From: Isotricha intestinalis
Taxonomy: Eukaryota; Ciliophora; Litostomatea; Vestibuliferida; Isotrichidae
DNA length: 64,000 nucleotides
Direction: 5' to 3'
Assembly: GCA_023807065.1 (NCBI GenBank)
Contig: JAJJLU010003498.1
Coordinates: 1 to 64,000 of the forward strand
Shown here in pieces: positions 46,785 through 56,682 of this stretch. The stretch's first letter is position 1. Each line of letters starts with the position of its first letter. The notes below the pieces were generated by a model. It ran no database searches and was not told the origin of the DNA. It saw only the letters and a list, made by a program, of their open reading frames with translations. The position numbers and the translations under genes are program-made.

Positions 46785-47891
46785 TTACTCTCCCTTAATA
46801 TCATTTCCCATAATTTCATTAATATATTGTAATTTCTCAGCAAATGATTTTTCACTAATTTTAAGCCCTGAAATTTCACTCATAATTCTTTGAGTAACAT
46901 TCATAAAAACCATCCATTTTGTTTTTCCAAAGCATTGATATTTTTCATACATATATTCAGTGAATTCTAAAACAGGTAATTCCAAAAATTTAACATTATG
47001 ATATAAATAACAAGAAGTTAAAATTAAATGATATTGCCAAGGTAAAATTCCAGAGGCTAAAGTACAATCCTCATTTTGATCAATAATTTCAACAATAGGT
47101 TTTATCGGTAAACAACTCATAAAAGCACCTCTTTTAAATTTAATTAAATGAGTTCCATTAGTAGAAGTTCCTTCTGGATAAATACATAATTGAGTTTTAA
47201 TTGAACCATTTAAAATTCCTCTTTGTCTTTCTTCTATTTCTCTTGCAACTAAAGCACGACTTTGTGGATTTTGTCTATCACAAAATATTGTTTTACTATA
47301 AATTGCCATTTTTCCTATAAATGGAAAATTCTTATTTGATAATTTACTTATATGACCACATGCATATAAATATGGATAATAAAAAGATTCTACCCATGAA
47401 ACATGATTAGTTACTATTGTACTGTATTTTTTATTGTAGCTTATTTCATATGTTGGTCCTAAATATTTTTGATATATTTCCTTTGATTTTTTCTCATCTC
47501 TAATTTTATGAGGAATTATACATCCCATTGAAAATAATACTAAACGGCATCCATATGAATATATTATATCCTTTATAAATTTATATTTTGTTGTTTTTCC
47601 TATATGAAGTGTGAATGCCATGAAGGAAAGTAAGAAAAGAAAAAAAAGAGCTCTTGGCCAAAAAATAGTAGATAAACCTATCCATAAACGCAGAAAAGAT
47701 AATTTGTCTAATCTTCTGAATTCTGGATATTTTATATGAATGTTGTTCATTGATGGGTCATAGTATGGTTTTAGTTTTGCATATATTATGCATGCAAAGA
47801 TAAAATTGAGAAAGAAATGAAATAATACTATGTTTGTGTGATTGAAAGGGAATAATATTATAAATTTTAAGGTTTTTCTTAAATATACCAT
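46785..47891 (-). CDS. lysophospholipid acyltransferase, LPCAT-type (PlsC superfamily), membrane-bound
   Basis: 368 residues with two or three N-terminal membrane segments (around 10-35 and 70-95) and a PlsC acyltransferase domain. The catalytic block HX4D reads H163-VSWV-E168 (TNHVSWVESFY), so Glu replaces the usual Asp. The second motif FCDRQNPQSR and the third IYPEGTSTNG (E240) are typical of LPCAT1/2/4-like enzymes, which re-acylate lysophospholipids at ER or Golgi membranes. Downstream KFKRGAF and PIKPIVEI are also family-typical. Whether Glu at motif I allows catalysis is uncertain. Stop TAA. Confidence 0.88.
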   Translation of the reverse strand: MVYLRKTLKFIILFPFNHTNIVLFHFFLNFIFACIIYAKLKPYYDPSMNNIHIKYPEFRRLDKLSFLRLWIGLSTIFWPRALFFLFLLSFMAFTLHIGKTTKYKFIKDIIYSYGCRLVLFSMGCIIPHKIRDEKKSKEIYQKYLGPTYEISYNKKYSTIVTNHVSWVESFYYPYLYACGHISKLSNKNFPFIGKMAIYSKTIFCDRQNPQSRALVAREIEERQRGILNGSIKTQLCIYPEGTSTNGTHLIKFKRGAFMSCLPIKPIVEIIDQNEDCTLASGILPWQYHLILTSCYLYHNVKFLELPVLEFTEYMYEKYQCFGKTKWMVFMNVTQRIMSEISGLKISEKSFAEKLQYINEIMGNDIKGE

Positions 47892-48107
47892 ATTTTTTTT
47901 TTCTGTAATAAATAATAATCTAATGATATTACTTTTGATTTTGTTTTTTTTGAATTTTCTTTTGTTTTATTAATTTTTATTAAAAAATAATATATAAAAT
48001 AAAATTAATTATATATTCCTTCATATATGAAGATTAACATAATATATTTTATAATATGAAATTATATTAAACTAATAATAATAAAATAATTCTAAAAAGT
48101 ATATACA

Positions 48108-50321
48108 TTATTGTTCTTTATGAAAAGAAATAAATTTTTCCATTTCTTGAATAATCATATCATTAGCTTTAGAAACTTCTTGCATCATAATAGGAAAATC
48201 ATAATTAAGATAACCATGAGGGAAATATTTAAATTCAGTATATTTAACATCTTTTCCTAATTTGACTAATTTTTCATAAAATAAAATTCCATCATCTCTT
48301 AAAGGATCTTTGGTACCTCCAAAAATTCTAACAGAAGGTAAAAATTTAAGAATATTATCTTTCATGAAAAGAGGAGAAAAAAAAGGATTTTCAGGATGAT
48401 TAAAATTTCCTAAATATGATTTAATACAAAATAATAATAAATTATAATTTAAAATAGGATCAGTAATAGCATTAAAATAACTTAAACTAAAATTTAAATT
48501 ATGCATTTTTAAAGCAGGATAAAAAATAAAAATAACTTTTGGTAATTTGACTTTTTTTAAAATCAACAAATAACATAAAGAAATACATAAATTTCCTCCA
48601 GCAGAATCTCCAGAAAGAATAATATCATTAATTTTCATTTTAAAAAATTCTTCTCCATAATTAATTAACCATAAATAAGATTGAAAGCAATCATCTAAAG
48701 CTTTTGGAAATGGAAATTCAGGTGATAATCTATAATAAATAGAAAAAATTGGTATTTCTAATTCATTTGACCATTTTCTTAAATAATTTTCATGCGATGA
48801 TGGTGTCATTGCTACAAATCCTCCTCCATGAATATGAAACATTATTGTTTTTCTATTTTTTGTTATTGATTTTTTTTTTAATAAATTTTTTATTATCCCT
48901 TTATTTCTTCCTAAATATGTAAAATGCCTTGAATGAATTATTTTCACTTTTATATATTCATCATCTGTTTTTCTATGACTTTTTATATATGAATTTGGAA
49001 TTATTAATTCTGAAAAATCTTTTCTTAATTCTGTGTCTTTCATTATAATTCCTTCTTTTATTATTTCTTCTTCTTCTTTTTTTTCCTTTTTAAATATTTT
49101 TTCTATTTCATTTCCTATTATATTATCGTTTGGATTATATTTTTCTAATATTGATGTTAAATTTAATATTGTTTCTAATTTTATTTCAGGTTCTGTTCTT
49201 TTCATAACAAATGATTGAACAAATTTTATTGATGGTAATGCTATTTTTACCATTTTTTTTATTGGCTTTGAATCTAATAAATTCCATAATGTTAATGTTA
49301 TTTTTGTATCTGGACTCATAAAAAATTTTTTTGATTGAATTAGAGCTTTTTTTCTATGAAAAAAAAAATATGTAAAATATGCTCCGCTTGAAACTAAATT
49401 TATTAAATTATTATCATGATTCATTGATTTACTAAATGAAGCATAACCCATTGTTACCATGTCAAAAACTTTTTTTAATGATTTTTTTAATTCACCCCTT
49501 GTGTAAAAATATTTTCTTGAAAAATTTTTTTTCAATAAAATCCATTCTTTGGATTTTTCTTCTTTACTAAAAATGTTATTTTCATCAAAATTATATATTA
49601 AATAAAGAAATGATATTATTATATTTAAACGTCCTAAATCACTAAAAAATAGTATTATATTATCTTCTTTACTATCTTTTTTCAATATTTCTAAATCTTC
49701 TTCTACATATTTTAATATCATTATTATATAATTTATTGCTGCTGAAAAAGGATAAAATCCTGGTTTATAATTTTCCTTTTCTAATAATAATAATTCTTTT
49801 TCATATTCAAAAGTTATTTTAATATGATTTTTTAATTCTTTAATTTCTTTTTCATTTAATTTTGAAAATATTTTATTTTCATTAATTAAATTATTATAAA
49901 ATTCATTGATATCAATAGGTAATTTAAATCTTAAATTCAATTTTTTTAAAAATTCTTCATAAGATGAATTTTCATTCAATTCATATTTATATTCTAATAA
50001 TATATAAATCATTGTTAAATGTCTGATTAAAAAAACAAAATTAAATATATAAACACAATAATTTTCTTCATATTCAGTAAATTTTTGAATAATTTTATCA
50101 TTATCAAAAAGGAAAATTTCAATAGCTCCTTTTAAATAACTTATTAAACTAATACATTCTTGAAATTTTATTTGAAAATGAAGAAAATTTGTGATTTTAT
50201 TTATTTCATCATCAACATATTCTTCTTCAAAAGTTGAGAATCTTAAATTTTCAATTTGAATTTCATTTTCAGGTGTCGAAAAATCAATATCATTAAATCT
50301 TGAGCTTAAAGTTCTATTCAT
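48108..50321 (-). CDS. hormone-sensitive-lipase-like alpha/beta hydrolase
   Basis: 737 residues. An N-terminal helical region (about 30-400) resembles the HSL N-terminal domain, followed by an alpha/beta-hydrolase domain. The oxyanion motif is HGGGF at 498-502; the nucleophile is S573 in GDSAGG. Family landmarks YYRLSPEFPFPKALDDC and SGDSAGGNL are intact. The remaining triad is D672 (GGTKDPLRDDG) and H702 (FPHGYL). HSL-type enzymes hydrolyse acylglycerols or sterol esters, and the substrate here is not inferable. It lies beside the acyltransferase gene on the same strand, 216 bp apart. Stop TAA. Confidence 0.9.
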   Translation of the reverse strand: MNRTLSSRFNDIDFSTPENEIQIENLRFSTFEEEYVDDEINKITNFLHFQIKFQECISLISYLKGAIEIFLFDNDKIIQKFTEYEENYCVYIFNFVFLIRHLTMIYILLEYKYELNENSSYEEFLKKLNLRFKLPIDINEFYNNLINENKIFSKLNEKEIKELKNHIKITFEYEKELLLLEKENYKPGFYPFSAAINYIIMILKYVEEDLEILKKDSKEDNIILFFSDLGRLNIIISFLYLIYNFDENNIFSKEEKSKEWILLKKNFSRKYFYTRGELKKSLKKVFDMVTMGYASFSKSMNHDNNLINLVSSGAYFTYFFFHRKKALIQSKKFFMSPDTKITLTLWNLLDSKPIKKMVKIALPSIKFVQSFVMKRTEPEIKLETILNLTSILEKYNPNDNIIGNEIEKIFKKEKKEEEEIIKEGIIMKDTELRKDFSELIIPNSYIKSHRKTDDEYIKVKIIHSRHFTYLGRNKGIIKNLLKKKSITKNRKTIMFHIHGGGFVAMTPSSHENYLRKWSNELEIPIFSIYYRLSPEFPFPKALDDCFQSYLWLINYGEEFFKMKINDIILSGDSAGGNLCISLCYLLILKKVKLPKVIFIFYPALKMHNLNFSLSYFNAITDPILNYNLLLFCIKSYLGNFNHPENPFFSPLFMKDNILKFLPSVRIFGGTKDPLRDDGILFYEKLVKLGKDVKYTEFKYFPHGYLNYDFPIMMQEVSKANDMIIQEMEKFISFHKEQ

Positions 50322-50757
50322 TTTATTTTTTAAATAATTTGAAATGATATCATTTTAAAAGATATTTAATATCTATGAAAATTTATGATGAATTATTAAA
50401 ATAATAAAAGAATATAAGAATAAATAAAATGATAATTTAAAAATATAAATAATTTGAAATTAAATAAAAGAAAGTTAAAAATATTTTATTATAATTTTTA
50501 TGAAAAAAAATTTATTTCTTGACCGTTTTAGAGTTAATTTTTTTACTTTTCAACTTCATTATTCTATGAGAATAGGTTAACAACTTTTTATATTTGAATA
50601 TTATATATATATAAAAAATGATTAGTAAAAATACTATAAAATAATTATTTTTGAAATTCATAAAAAAGATTTAAAAAAATATAATTTCTAATTAATTTTA
50701 TGATAAAATATCAAATAAAAAATGAAGAAAAGGATTGAATGAGAAATAAGAAAAAAA
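50322..50757. other. 436-bp spacer with a small higher-complexity island
   Basis: Mostly A/T. Around 50480-50630 one plus-strand frame reads protein-like between stops (FYFSTSLFYENRLTTFYI, interrupted by TGA, TAG and TAA). Nearby is a 6-bp inverted repeat TATTCT/AGAATA with a 3-nt loop. Not enough for a gene or RNA call. Confidence 0.3.
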
Positions 50758-51021
50758 TTATTTTAATTCATATCCTTTTTCATTAATAAGAAAATTTATT
50801 AAATCAACAAATTCATTATATTCTATAATTCCATTTTGATTAGCATCAAAATGTACCATTGCTTCTTCAATAACTTGATCATGTTTTTTTTCTGGAATAT
50901 TTTCTCCCATTTCATGTAATAATTGTTTAAATACTACTTTAAATTCTCCTCTATCTAAAACTCCATTTTTATCTGTGTCATATTTCTCAAATATTACTTT
51001 TATTTTTTCTTCATCTGACAT
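50758..51021 (-). CDS. small EF-hand calcium-binding protein, about 87 aa
   Basis: Two EF-hands: DTDKNGVLDRGEF and DANQNGIIEYNEF, both with full loop ligands (D at 1, D/N at 3 and 5, E at 12). I chose the Met of MSDEEK at 51021 as the start. An upstream in-frame Met at 51075 would add 18 residues of Phe/Lys/Asn-rich sequence (NNLFFFKFIF) that looks like translated 5' UTR. It is a two-hand protein like the one at 41483. Calmodulin-like sensor role by family. Confidence 0.83.
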   Translation of the reverse strand: MSDEEKIKVIFEKYDTDKNGVLDRGEFKVVFKQLLHEMGENIPEKKHDQVIEEAMVHFDANQNGIIEYNEFVDLINFLINEKGYELK

Positions 51022-51280
51022 TTTTGTTTTATTAAATATAAATTTAAAGAAAAATAAATTGTTTTGTTTATTCATTTTTTATTTTTCATCATTATCAAAT
51101 TTTTGAAGAAGCCACTAATGAAAAATAATTCAAAGTATAAATTATAGTAAAAATAGTCATATTATATAATATTGTTCATATGAATATTTCCAAAATCATA
51201 TTTTTGATAAGATAATAATGATTCTACTAAAAAAAATTCTTTCTTTTTTAAAAATTTTAAGTAAAAATTAATTTTTAAGT

Positions 51281-51507
51281 GTTGAAAAAGAGATTAAGAA
51301 TCTAATTAAAACTCAATATTTTTCCATAAAGAAAAGAATCAAAAATCTGTAAAGAATTTTTTGAATGATAATGCAAAGATTCTTCAATTTAAAAATAAAA
51401 GTAATCAAATTGCAATCTCAATTTTAAGATAATTATATAAGTACTTTATGTATGAAAAAATCACAAATGGATTTTGGCTTTACAATTATTATTTTTACAT
51501 TTTATAA
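51281..51507 (+). pseudogene. coding-like remnant with a frameshift and TAA stops, upstream of NOC4
   Basis: In one frame, from 51281, the sequence reads VEKEIKNLIKTQYFS. A one-base shift near 51325 continues as HKEKNQKSVKNFLNDNAK and ILQFKNKSNQIAISILR to a TAA at 51430-51432, then YKYFMYEKITNGFWLYN to another TAA at 51505. Charged and mixed composition suggests former coding DNA. It occupies the spacer that also holds the NOC4 promoter. Confidence 0.35.
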
Positions 51508-51602
51508 TATGAGAATCAAAAAACATAAATTAATTTGAATTTAAATAATCATTATTAATAATGATAATATTATTTATAATTAAAGAATTATTTTTATCTA
51601 AT

Positions 51603-53060
51603 ATGGAAAATCTAGAAAATTTAGCAAAAGAGTTAATTTCATCACCTAAAAAATTGAATAATTATAAACAAATTTTTGAAGCTTTTATAAGAGAAATACA
51701 ATCAAAAAATATTAAAAAAATAAAGAGAATTTCATTATTAAATGAAAATATTTTAAAATATTATTTAAAAACAACAGAAATTCACCCTTCAAAAGAATTA
51801 CATAATTTTTTCATTGAAAAAATAAATATTTTATTTAATATAATATTTGATTTTGGAAAAGAAGATTTAGATGAAGAATCAGCAAAAATTATTTTTATGA
51901 TATATTTAAATTATATAAATTATTCAGAAGAAAATAAAAGAAAAGAATTAATGAAAAATTTACTTAATTTAATTATTTTAAATCCAGAATTTATTGAACA
52001 TGAAATTATATTATTATTTGTTTCTCAATTTAAAAATTTTTATAGTTTAATTTTTGATATTTTAAAAGAAGAATCAGTTAAAATAAAAGAAATATCAACT
52101 TTATATAATTTATTTAATTTTTTAGTTTCAATAAATGATTTAAAAGAAGAAGAAGATAAAATTAAATATCAAGAAATTATTACAATATTAATTAACAATG
52201 AAAATTTTCCTGAAGATCTTCTTAAAAATTTTTTAATTAATTTAAATAAGGTATTTTTAAATAATGTAAGTAATCCTCTTATTTTTTCAGATTATTTAAT
52301 TAATAAAGCTTCAAAAGGAAATATAAATAAATTAGAAGATTTTGATAATAAAATTTTTGCTTTAAGTAGTTTGTTTATATTATTAACAAAATATAAATTA
52401 GATTATGATAAATATTATGAATTATTATATAAATTAATTAGTATAAAATTAAATAATTTAACAATTTTTGATTCAAAATATAAAAACAGAATTTTGAAAA
52501 TATTAGAATTATCTTTAAAATCATCTCAAATTCCTTTAATAATAATTTGTTCATTTATTAAAAAATTAAGTAGAATTTCATTAATATCAAATGATTCAAA
52601 TATAATATCAATTATTACATTAATAATTTTAATAATTCAATCACATCCTAAAACAATTGGAATGTTAATGTATAAAAAAAAACCAAAGAAAGAAAAAGAA
52701 AATTTAAAAGATAATTCATTTTTTGATTGGAATAAATTTAATAGTAAAATTGCAAATAAAATGAAAATGAAAGAAAAAGAAGAAAAAAATAATGAAGATT
52801 ATATTATTTCTTTAAGTGAAGATAATTATACTGATATGTTTGATGATAAGGAATTAAATCCTAATAAAACAAATGCACAATTTTGTTCTTTATGGGAATT
52901 ATATACTTTGAGAAATCATTTTAATATGAAAGTTAGGAAATTAGTTAATAATTTAAGTAATAATTTTTTACCGAGAGAATTTGCTTTAGATGAAATTAAA
53001 GATAAAAATTTATTTTTTGATATTGAAAAAACTAATGCACATTTTTATATAAACGGTTAA
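51603..53060 (+). CDS. NOC4: Noc4-like nucleolar ribosome-biogenesis factor (CBF/Mak21 family)
   Basis: About 485 residues from the Met of MENLENLAKE at 51603. The upstream in-frame Met at 51561 adds only MIILFIIKELFLSN, unlikely protein. The helical-repeat N-terminal two-thirds end in a CBF-type domain. Landmarks are the pattern SIITLIILIIQSHPKTIGML, an acidic stretch DMFDDKELNPNKTNAQFCS running into LWELYTLRNHFNMKVRKL, and LPREFALDEI near the end. The [D/E]-x-NPxKT-x-A-x-x-SLWE-x-x-L-x-x-H pattern is diagnostic of Noc4, which with Nop14 acts in 40S subunit maturation and export. Stop TAA. Confidence 0.88.
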   Translation: MENLENLAKELISSPKKLNNYKQIFEAFIREIQSKNIKKIKRISLLNENILKYYLKTTEIHPSKELHNFFIEKINILFNIIFDFGKEDLDEESAKIIFMIYLNYINYSEENKRKELMKNLLNLIILNPEFIEHEIILLFVSQFKNFYSLIFDILKEESVKIKEISTLYNLFNFLVSINDLKEEEDKIKYQEIITILINNENFPEDLLKNFLINLNKVFLNNVSNPLIFSDYLINKASKGNINKLEDFDNKIFALSSLFILLTKYKLDYDKYYELLYKLISIKLNNLTIFDSKYKNRILKILELSLKSSQIPLIIICSFIKKLSRISLISNDSNIISIITLIILIIQSHPKTIGMLMYKKKPKKEKENLKDNSFFDWNKFNSKIANKMKMKEKEEKNNEDYIISLSEDNYTDMFDDKELNPNKTNAQFCSLWELYTLRNHFNMKVRKLVNNLSNNFLPREFALDEIKDKNLFFDIEKTNAHFYING

Positions 53061-53167
53061 ATTTTCTAAATTTAATTTATATATACTTAAAATATTTTTT
53101 GAAAGATTTTCATAATTAAATTATTTTTTATTTTGTCTTATATTAATATTAATAAAATAAAAAAAGA

Positions 53168-54244
53168 ATGAACTCAGAAAAGAATATATCAAGGAATAAT
53201 GAAGGATTAATTCATTTAAATTTGAAAAAAAGAAGAAAAAATATTTTAGAAGAGGAAGAAAAAAAAAAAAAAGAAATGGAAAAATCAAATCAATTATTAG
53301 AAGAATTAAAAACACAAATTAAAAAAGTTGAAGAAATAGCAAAAAATAGAAAATTGAATCAAAATTTAGGGAATGATAATTTAAATCAAAAAAAGAATTT
53401 AGAAGATGAAGGTTATAATAATATTTATAATGTTAATATAAATTACAATAATTCAACTTTTGAATCTCATATGAATGAAAGAAAAGTTGACAACGATGAA
53501 AATTGCACAAACAAAAATAATGATAACATAAATAAAGAATATATTGAATCTAATAATGATAACTTAAATAAAGAATATATTGAATCTAATAATGATAACA
53601 TAAATAAAGAATATATTGAATCTAATAATGATAACATAAATAAAGATAATATTGAATCTAATATTGATAACATAAATAAAGAATATATTGAATCTAATTT
53701 TGATAACTTAAATAAAGATAATATTGAATCTAATATTGATAACTTAAATAAAGATAATATTGAATCTAATATTGATAACATAAATAAAGATAATATTGAA
53801 TCTGAAGTAGTTTATAATTATGAACAAAAAAATCCAAGTTTAAATTTGGATAACGATTATAAAAATAATATTGAGAATAAAGAAATTGATTTAAAAGATG
53901 AGAATGAAGAAGAAAATAATTTAGTTGGGATTGAAAAATTTGAAGATAATATGAATATCGAAAAAAATGATTTTCCAGAAGAAAGTGGTGTTGAAAAAAT
54001 AAGTGAAGATGAATCAAAAAAAAACAAAAATTTATCTTTTCATAATGATAACAAAAAATTTTTAAACCAAAACAACAATGAAAAAAAAAAGAAAAAAAAA
54101 AATAACGAAGATAATGATTTTGATGAATTTAATGTAAATAAAAAAAGAGAATTTCGTGAAAATGATGATGATGAATTTAAAATTGATGGTTATACAAATG
54201 AAGGTGAAAATGAAAAAATAGATGATGATGATGAATTTATGTAA
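53168..54244 (+). CDS. hypothetical low-complexity protein with 12-residue tandem repeat, 358 aa
   Basis: Not recognised. Residues 1-70 are basic and coiled (LEEEEKKKKEMEKSNQLLEE). Residues 117-212 are eight copies of a 12-residue unit of the form N-x-D-N-[IL]-N-K-[ED]-[YN]-I-E-S. The tail is acidic and Asn/Glu-rich with short poly-Asp stretches (DDDDEFM at the end). No signal peptide or membrane segment. It lies 107 bp after NOC4 on the same strand. Stop TAA. Confidence 0.55.
   Translation: MNSEKNISRNNEGLIHLNLKKRRKNILEEEEKKKKEMEKSNQLLEELKTQIKKVEEIAKNRKLNQNLGNDNLNQKKNLEDEGYNNIYNVNINYNNSTFESHMNERKVDNDENCTNKNNDNINKEYIESNNDNLNKEYIESNNDNINKEYIESNNDNINKDNIESNIDNINKEYIESNFDNLNKDNIESNIDNLNKDNIESNIDNINKDNIESEVVYNYEQKNPSLNLDNDYKNNIENKEIDLKDENEEENNLVGIEKFEDNMNIEKNDFPEESGVEKISEDESKKNKNLSFHNDNKKFLNQNNNEKKKKKKNNEDNDFDEFNVNKKREFRENDDDEFKIDGYTNEGENEKIDDDDEFM
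53516..53803 (+). repeat. 36-bp coding minisatellite, eight copies
   Basis: Each unit encodes N-x-D-N-[IL]-N-K-[ED]-[YN]-I-E-S. Units differ by a few point changes (Y/N and I/L alternations) and keep the frame, suggesting amplification followed by drift. Confidence 0.9.
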
Positions 54245-54389
54245 AATTACTTAAATAAATTTAAAAAATAAATATTGTTAAATAGAATGAAATTGAAAGT
54301 TTTAAATATGATTATTTGTAAAATATAATTGAATAATATATTTTTCTAATTAATTAATAAAAAAATAAATAATTAATATATTAAAACAA

Positions 54390-56183
54390 ATGAATAAAGA
54401 TACAGAAAGTAAAATTGAAAAAAAAAAAGAAGAAGAAGAAGAAGAAGAATATGATGATTATAATAATGACAATATGATAATGGATGTAGCATTAGGGAAC
54501 ATAAAAGATGACCCAGCTTCAATAAGAAGTAGACCAAGAAGACTTCAATATTGGAAATTAAAATTAGAAGATGAAGATAAAATTCCAAAAATGCCTGAAA
54601 AAATATTAAAACAACCGAATAAAGAAGAATTCAAAAAAGAAATAGAAAAATTAAAAGAAGATAAAATAAAGAAAGGAAAAAATATTTCTGATTTAATTAG
54701 TAAAATACAAGAAGAAAAAACAGGAATTAAAAAAGAAGATCGTGCTCAATTAGATGAAAAAAAAGAGAAATTATTAAAAAGAAAAAATGAAATTAAATCT
54801 TTACTGGAAGTTGATGATAAAGGAAGTGAACCAATAAGAGAAGAATTAAGAAATTTAAATGAAGAAGTTAGAAAATATGAAAGATATCATTTTTCCAAAA
54901 ATCCTAATGTTATTCTTTCTCAAATTAGAGATATTAAAGAAAAATTAAGTTTTAGTGAATTAAGTTCTACAGAAGAAAAACAATTAATGGATAAAAAACC
55001 TCTTTTAGAAGAATATTATAAACCTTGTAAAAAACTATTCGATTTTAAAGAAAAAAATAAACATTTATTAGTTAAAAAATCTCTTCCTGAAAGAGAAGAA
55101 TTAAAAAAAATTAATGAAGAATTAAAAGAAATTAAAGAAAAAATCAAAAGTGTTATTGATAAAAAAAACGAAAGTAAACCTGTTATTGAACAATATAATG
55201 TTCAAATTGAATCTTTAAAAAAAGATAAAGATGAAATTCAAAAGAAAATAGATGAAAAATATGAAAAATTCTATCAAGATGAATATGAATATAATAAACA
55301 ACAAAGATTTATTCAATATATAAAAAATTGTCAAGAACAAATAAAAAAAATAAAAAAGAGAAATGAAAAAGAAGAAAAGAGAAAATTAAAAGAAGAAAAG
55401 AAGAAAAAAAAAGAAGGAAATGAATCAGAAATATTAAAAGACATAAAAATAACAAAGAAAATATTAAAAAAATATGATAATGAGATAAAAGAATGTGAAG
55501 AATTAAATAATTATTTTTCAGCTTTATTACCAAAAAAAGAAGAAAATGAAGAGAAAGAAGAAAAAGAAGAAAGAGAAAAAACAAAATTAGATGAAGATTT
55601 AGAGAAAGGATTATTAAAACAAGTGACTGGAAAAAATTATGATGAATTTTTAGGTGTTTCTGATGGAGGAATAAAAAAAAAAAAAGGTAAAAAACCTAAA
55701 CCTATTAAAGAAGATAAGAGATTTGGAAAAAAAGGAAAAAAAATAATGAAAGGAAATAAAGAAGAAAAAACTACTTTACCTTTAGATTTTGAAGTTCTTA
55801 AAAAAATTAAAAATACTGGAATTGAACCTCCTATTTATATTGATGATATTCCTAATTTTTTGTCAAAATTAAATGATTTGAAAGAAAAATATGAAAGTGA
55901 AAATGTTGAAGTTGAAGACATGAAGAAAGTTAAAAAAAATGAAGAGAAAGAAAATGAAAAAGAGGAAAAAGAAAAAAGTGTAAATAAAAAAATTGAATCA
56001 GAAAATAAAGAGGAAAAAGAAGAAGTTGAAAAAACAGAAGAGAAAAAACCAGAAGAAAAGAAAGTAGAAGTAGAAAAGAAAGTAGAAGAAAAAAAAGAAG
56101 AAGAAAAGAAAGTGGAAGTAGAAAAGAAAGTAGAAGTAGAAAAGAAAGAAGAAGTAGAAAAGAAAGTAGTTAAAAAAGAAGAA

Positions 56184-56216
<33 letters not shown>

Positions 56217-56370
56217 AAAGCAGAAACAAAAAAAGAAGAAAAAAAAACAGAAAGTAAGAAAGAAGAAAAAAAAGATGATGATGATGAAGAAGAAGAAGAA
56301 GAAGAGGAAGAAGAAGAAAAAAAAACTACAATAAATAAAAAGATTGAAGAAAAAAAAACAGCTGTTAAAA

Positions 56371-56416
<46 letters not shown>

Positions 56417-56432
56417 AGAAAAAAAAAAATAA
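54390..56432 (+). CDS. Bfr1-like coiled-coil protein with a very long Glu/Lys tail
   Basis: 680 residues. The core (about 40-500) has the layout of the Bfr1 family, which associates with polysomal mRNPs and the secretory pathway. It has an RPRR start, IREELRNLNEEVRKYERYHF, then NPNVILSQIRDIKEKLSF with a basic-coiled region, DNEIKECEELNNYFSALLP, and the C-terminal FEVLKKIKNTGIEPPIYIDD module near 460-480 (Bfr1-type proteins end with a pPP-[IL]-x-[IL]-DD[IV]P segment). The final 170 residues are Glu/Lys runs with long poly-Glu stretches. The antisense strand of this tail is a poly-Phe frame and is not a gene. Stop TAA. Confidence 0.8.
55920..56432 (+). repeat. long purine-biased (GAA/GAG/AAA) tract
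   Basis: The last 510 bp of the Bfr1-like gene are almost pure A and G on the plus strand, with poly-Glu blocks at about 56176-56215, 56281-56322 and 56371-56424. Homopurine/homopyrimidine DNA of this kind can form triplex structures and slip in replication. The coding consequence is an acidic low-complexity tail. Confidence 0.85.
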
Positions 56433-56682
56433 ATAAAACATATATTTAAATATTGAACTACTTGATTTAAATATTTTAAATTTTTTCAAAATTAAATGAT
56501 ATAAAGTTATAATAAATCAAAATTTAAAAATATATTGCTAAAAATGAAATAATTATAATTAATTGTCTTATGAAAAGTTTAAAACAATTATTTTATATTT
56601 TTATAATTAAAATATATTTAAATTTTATATGATTATATAATTAAGATTTAATTCTTTTTTTCTTTAATTAATATTTATGTAA

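Noticed and set aside
50521..50582. Possible snRNA-like Sm site followed by a hairpin
   Set aside because: A T-rich run and a 6-bp stem are too common in A+T-rich DNA; no conserved snRNA sequence blocks were recognised.
51022..51075. Longer start for the EF-hand gene
   Set aside because: The added 18 residues are Phe/Lys/Asn low complexity unlike the family; the internal Met gives a typical N terminus.
51561..51602. Longer start for NOC4
   Set aside because: The extra 14 residues are hydrophobic noise; MENLENLAKE is a better N terminus and has a normal upstream context.
55998..56489. A 163-codon minus-strand frame of almost pure Phe
   Set aside because: It is the antisense of the poly-Glu/Lys purine tract of the Bfr1-like gene, not a protein.
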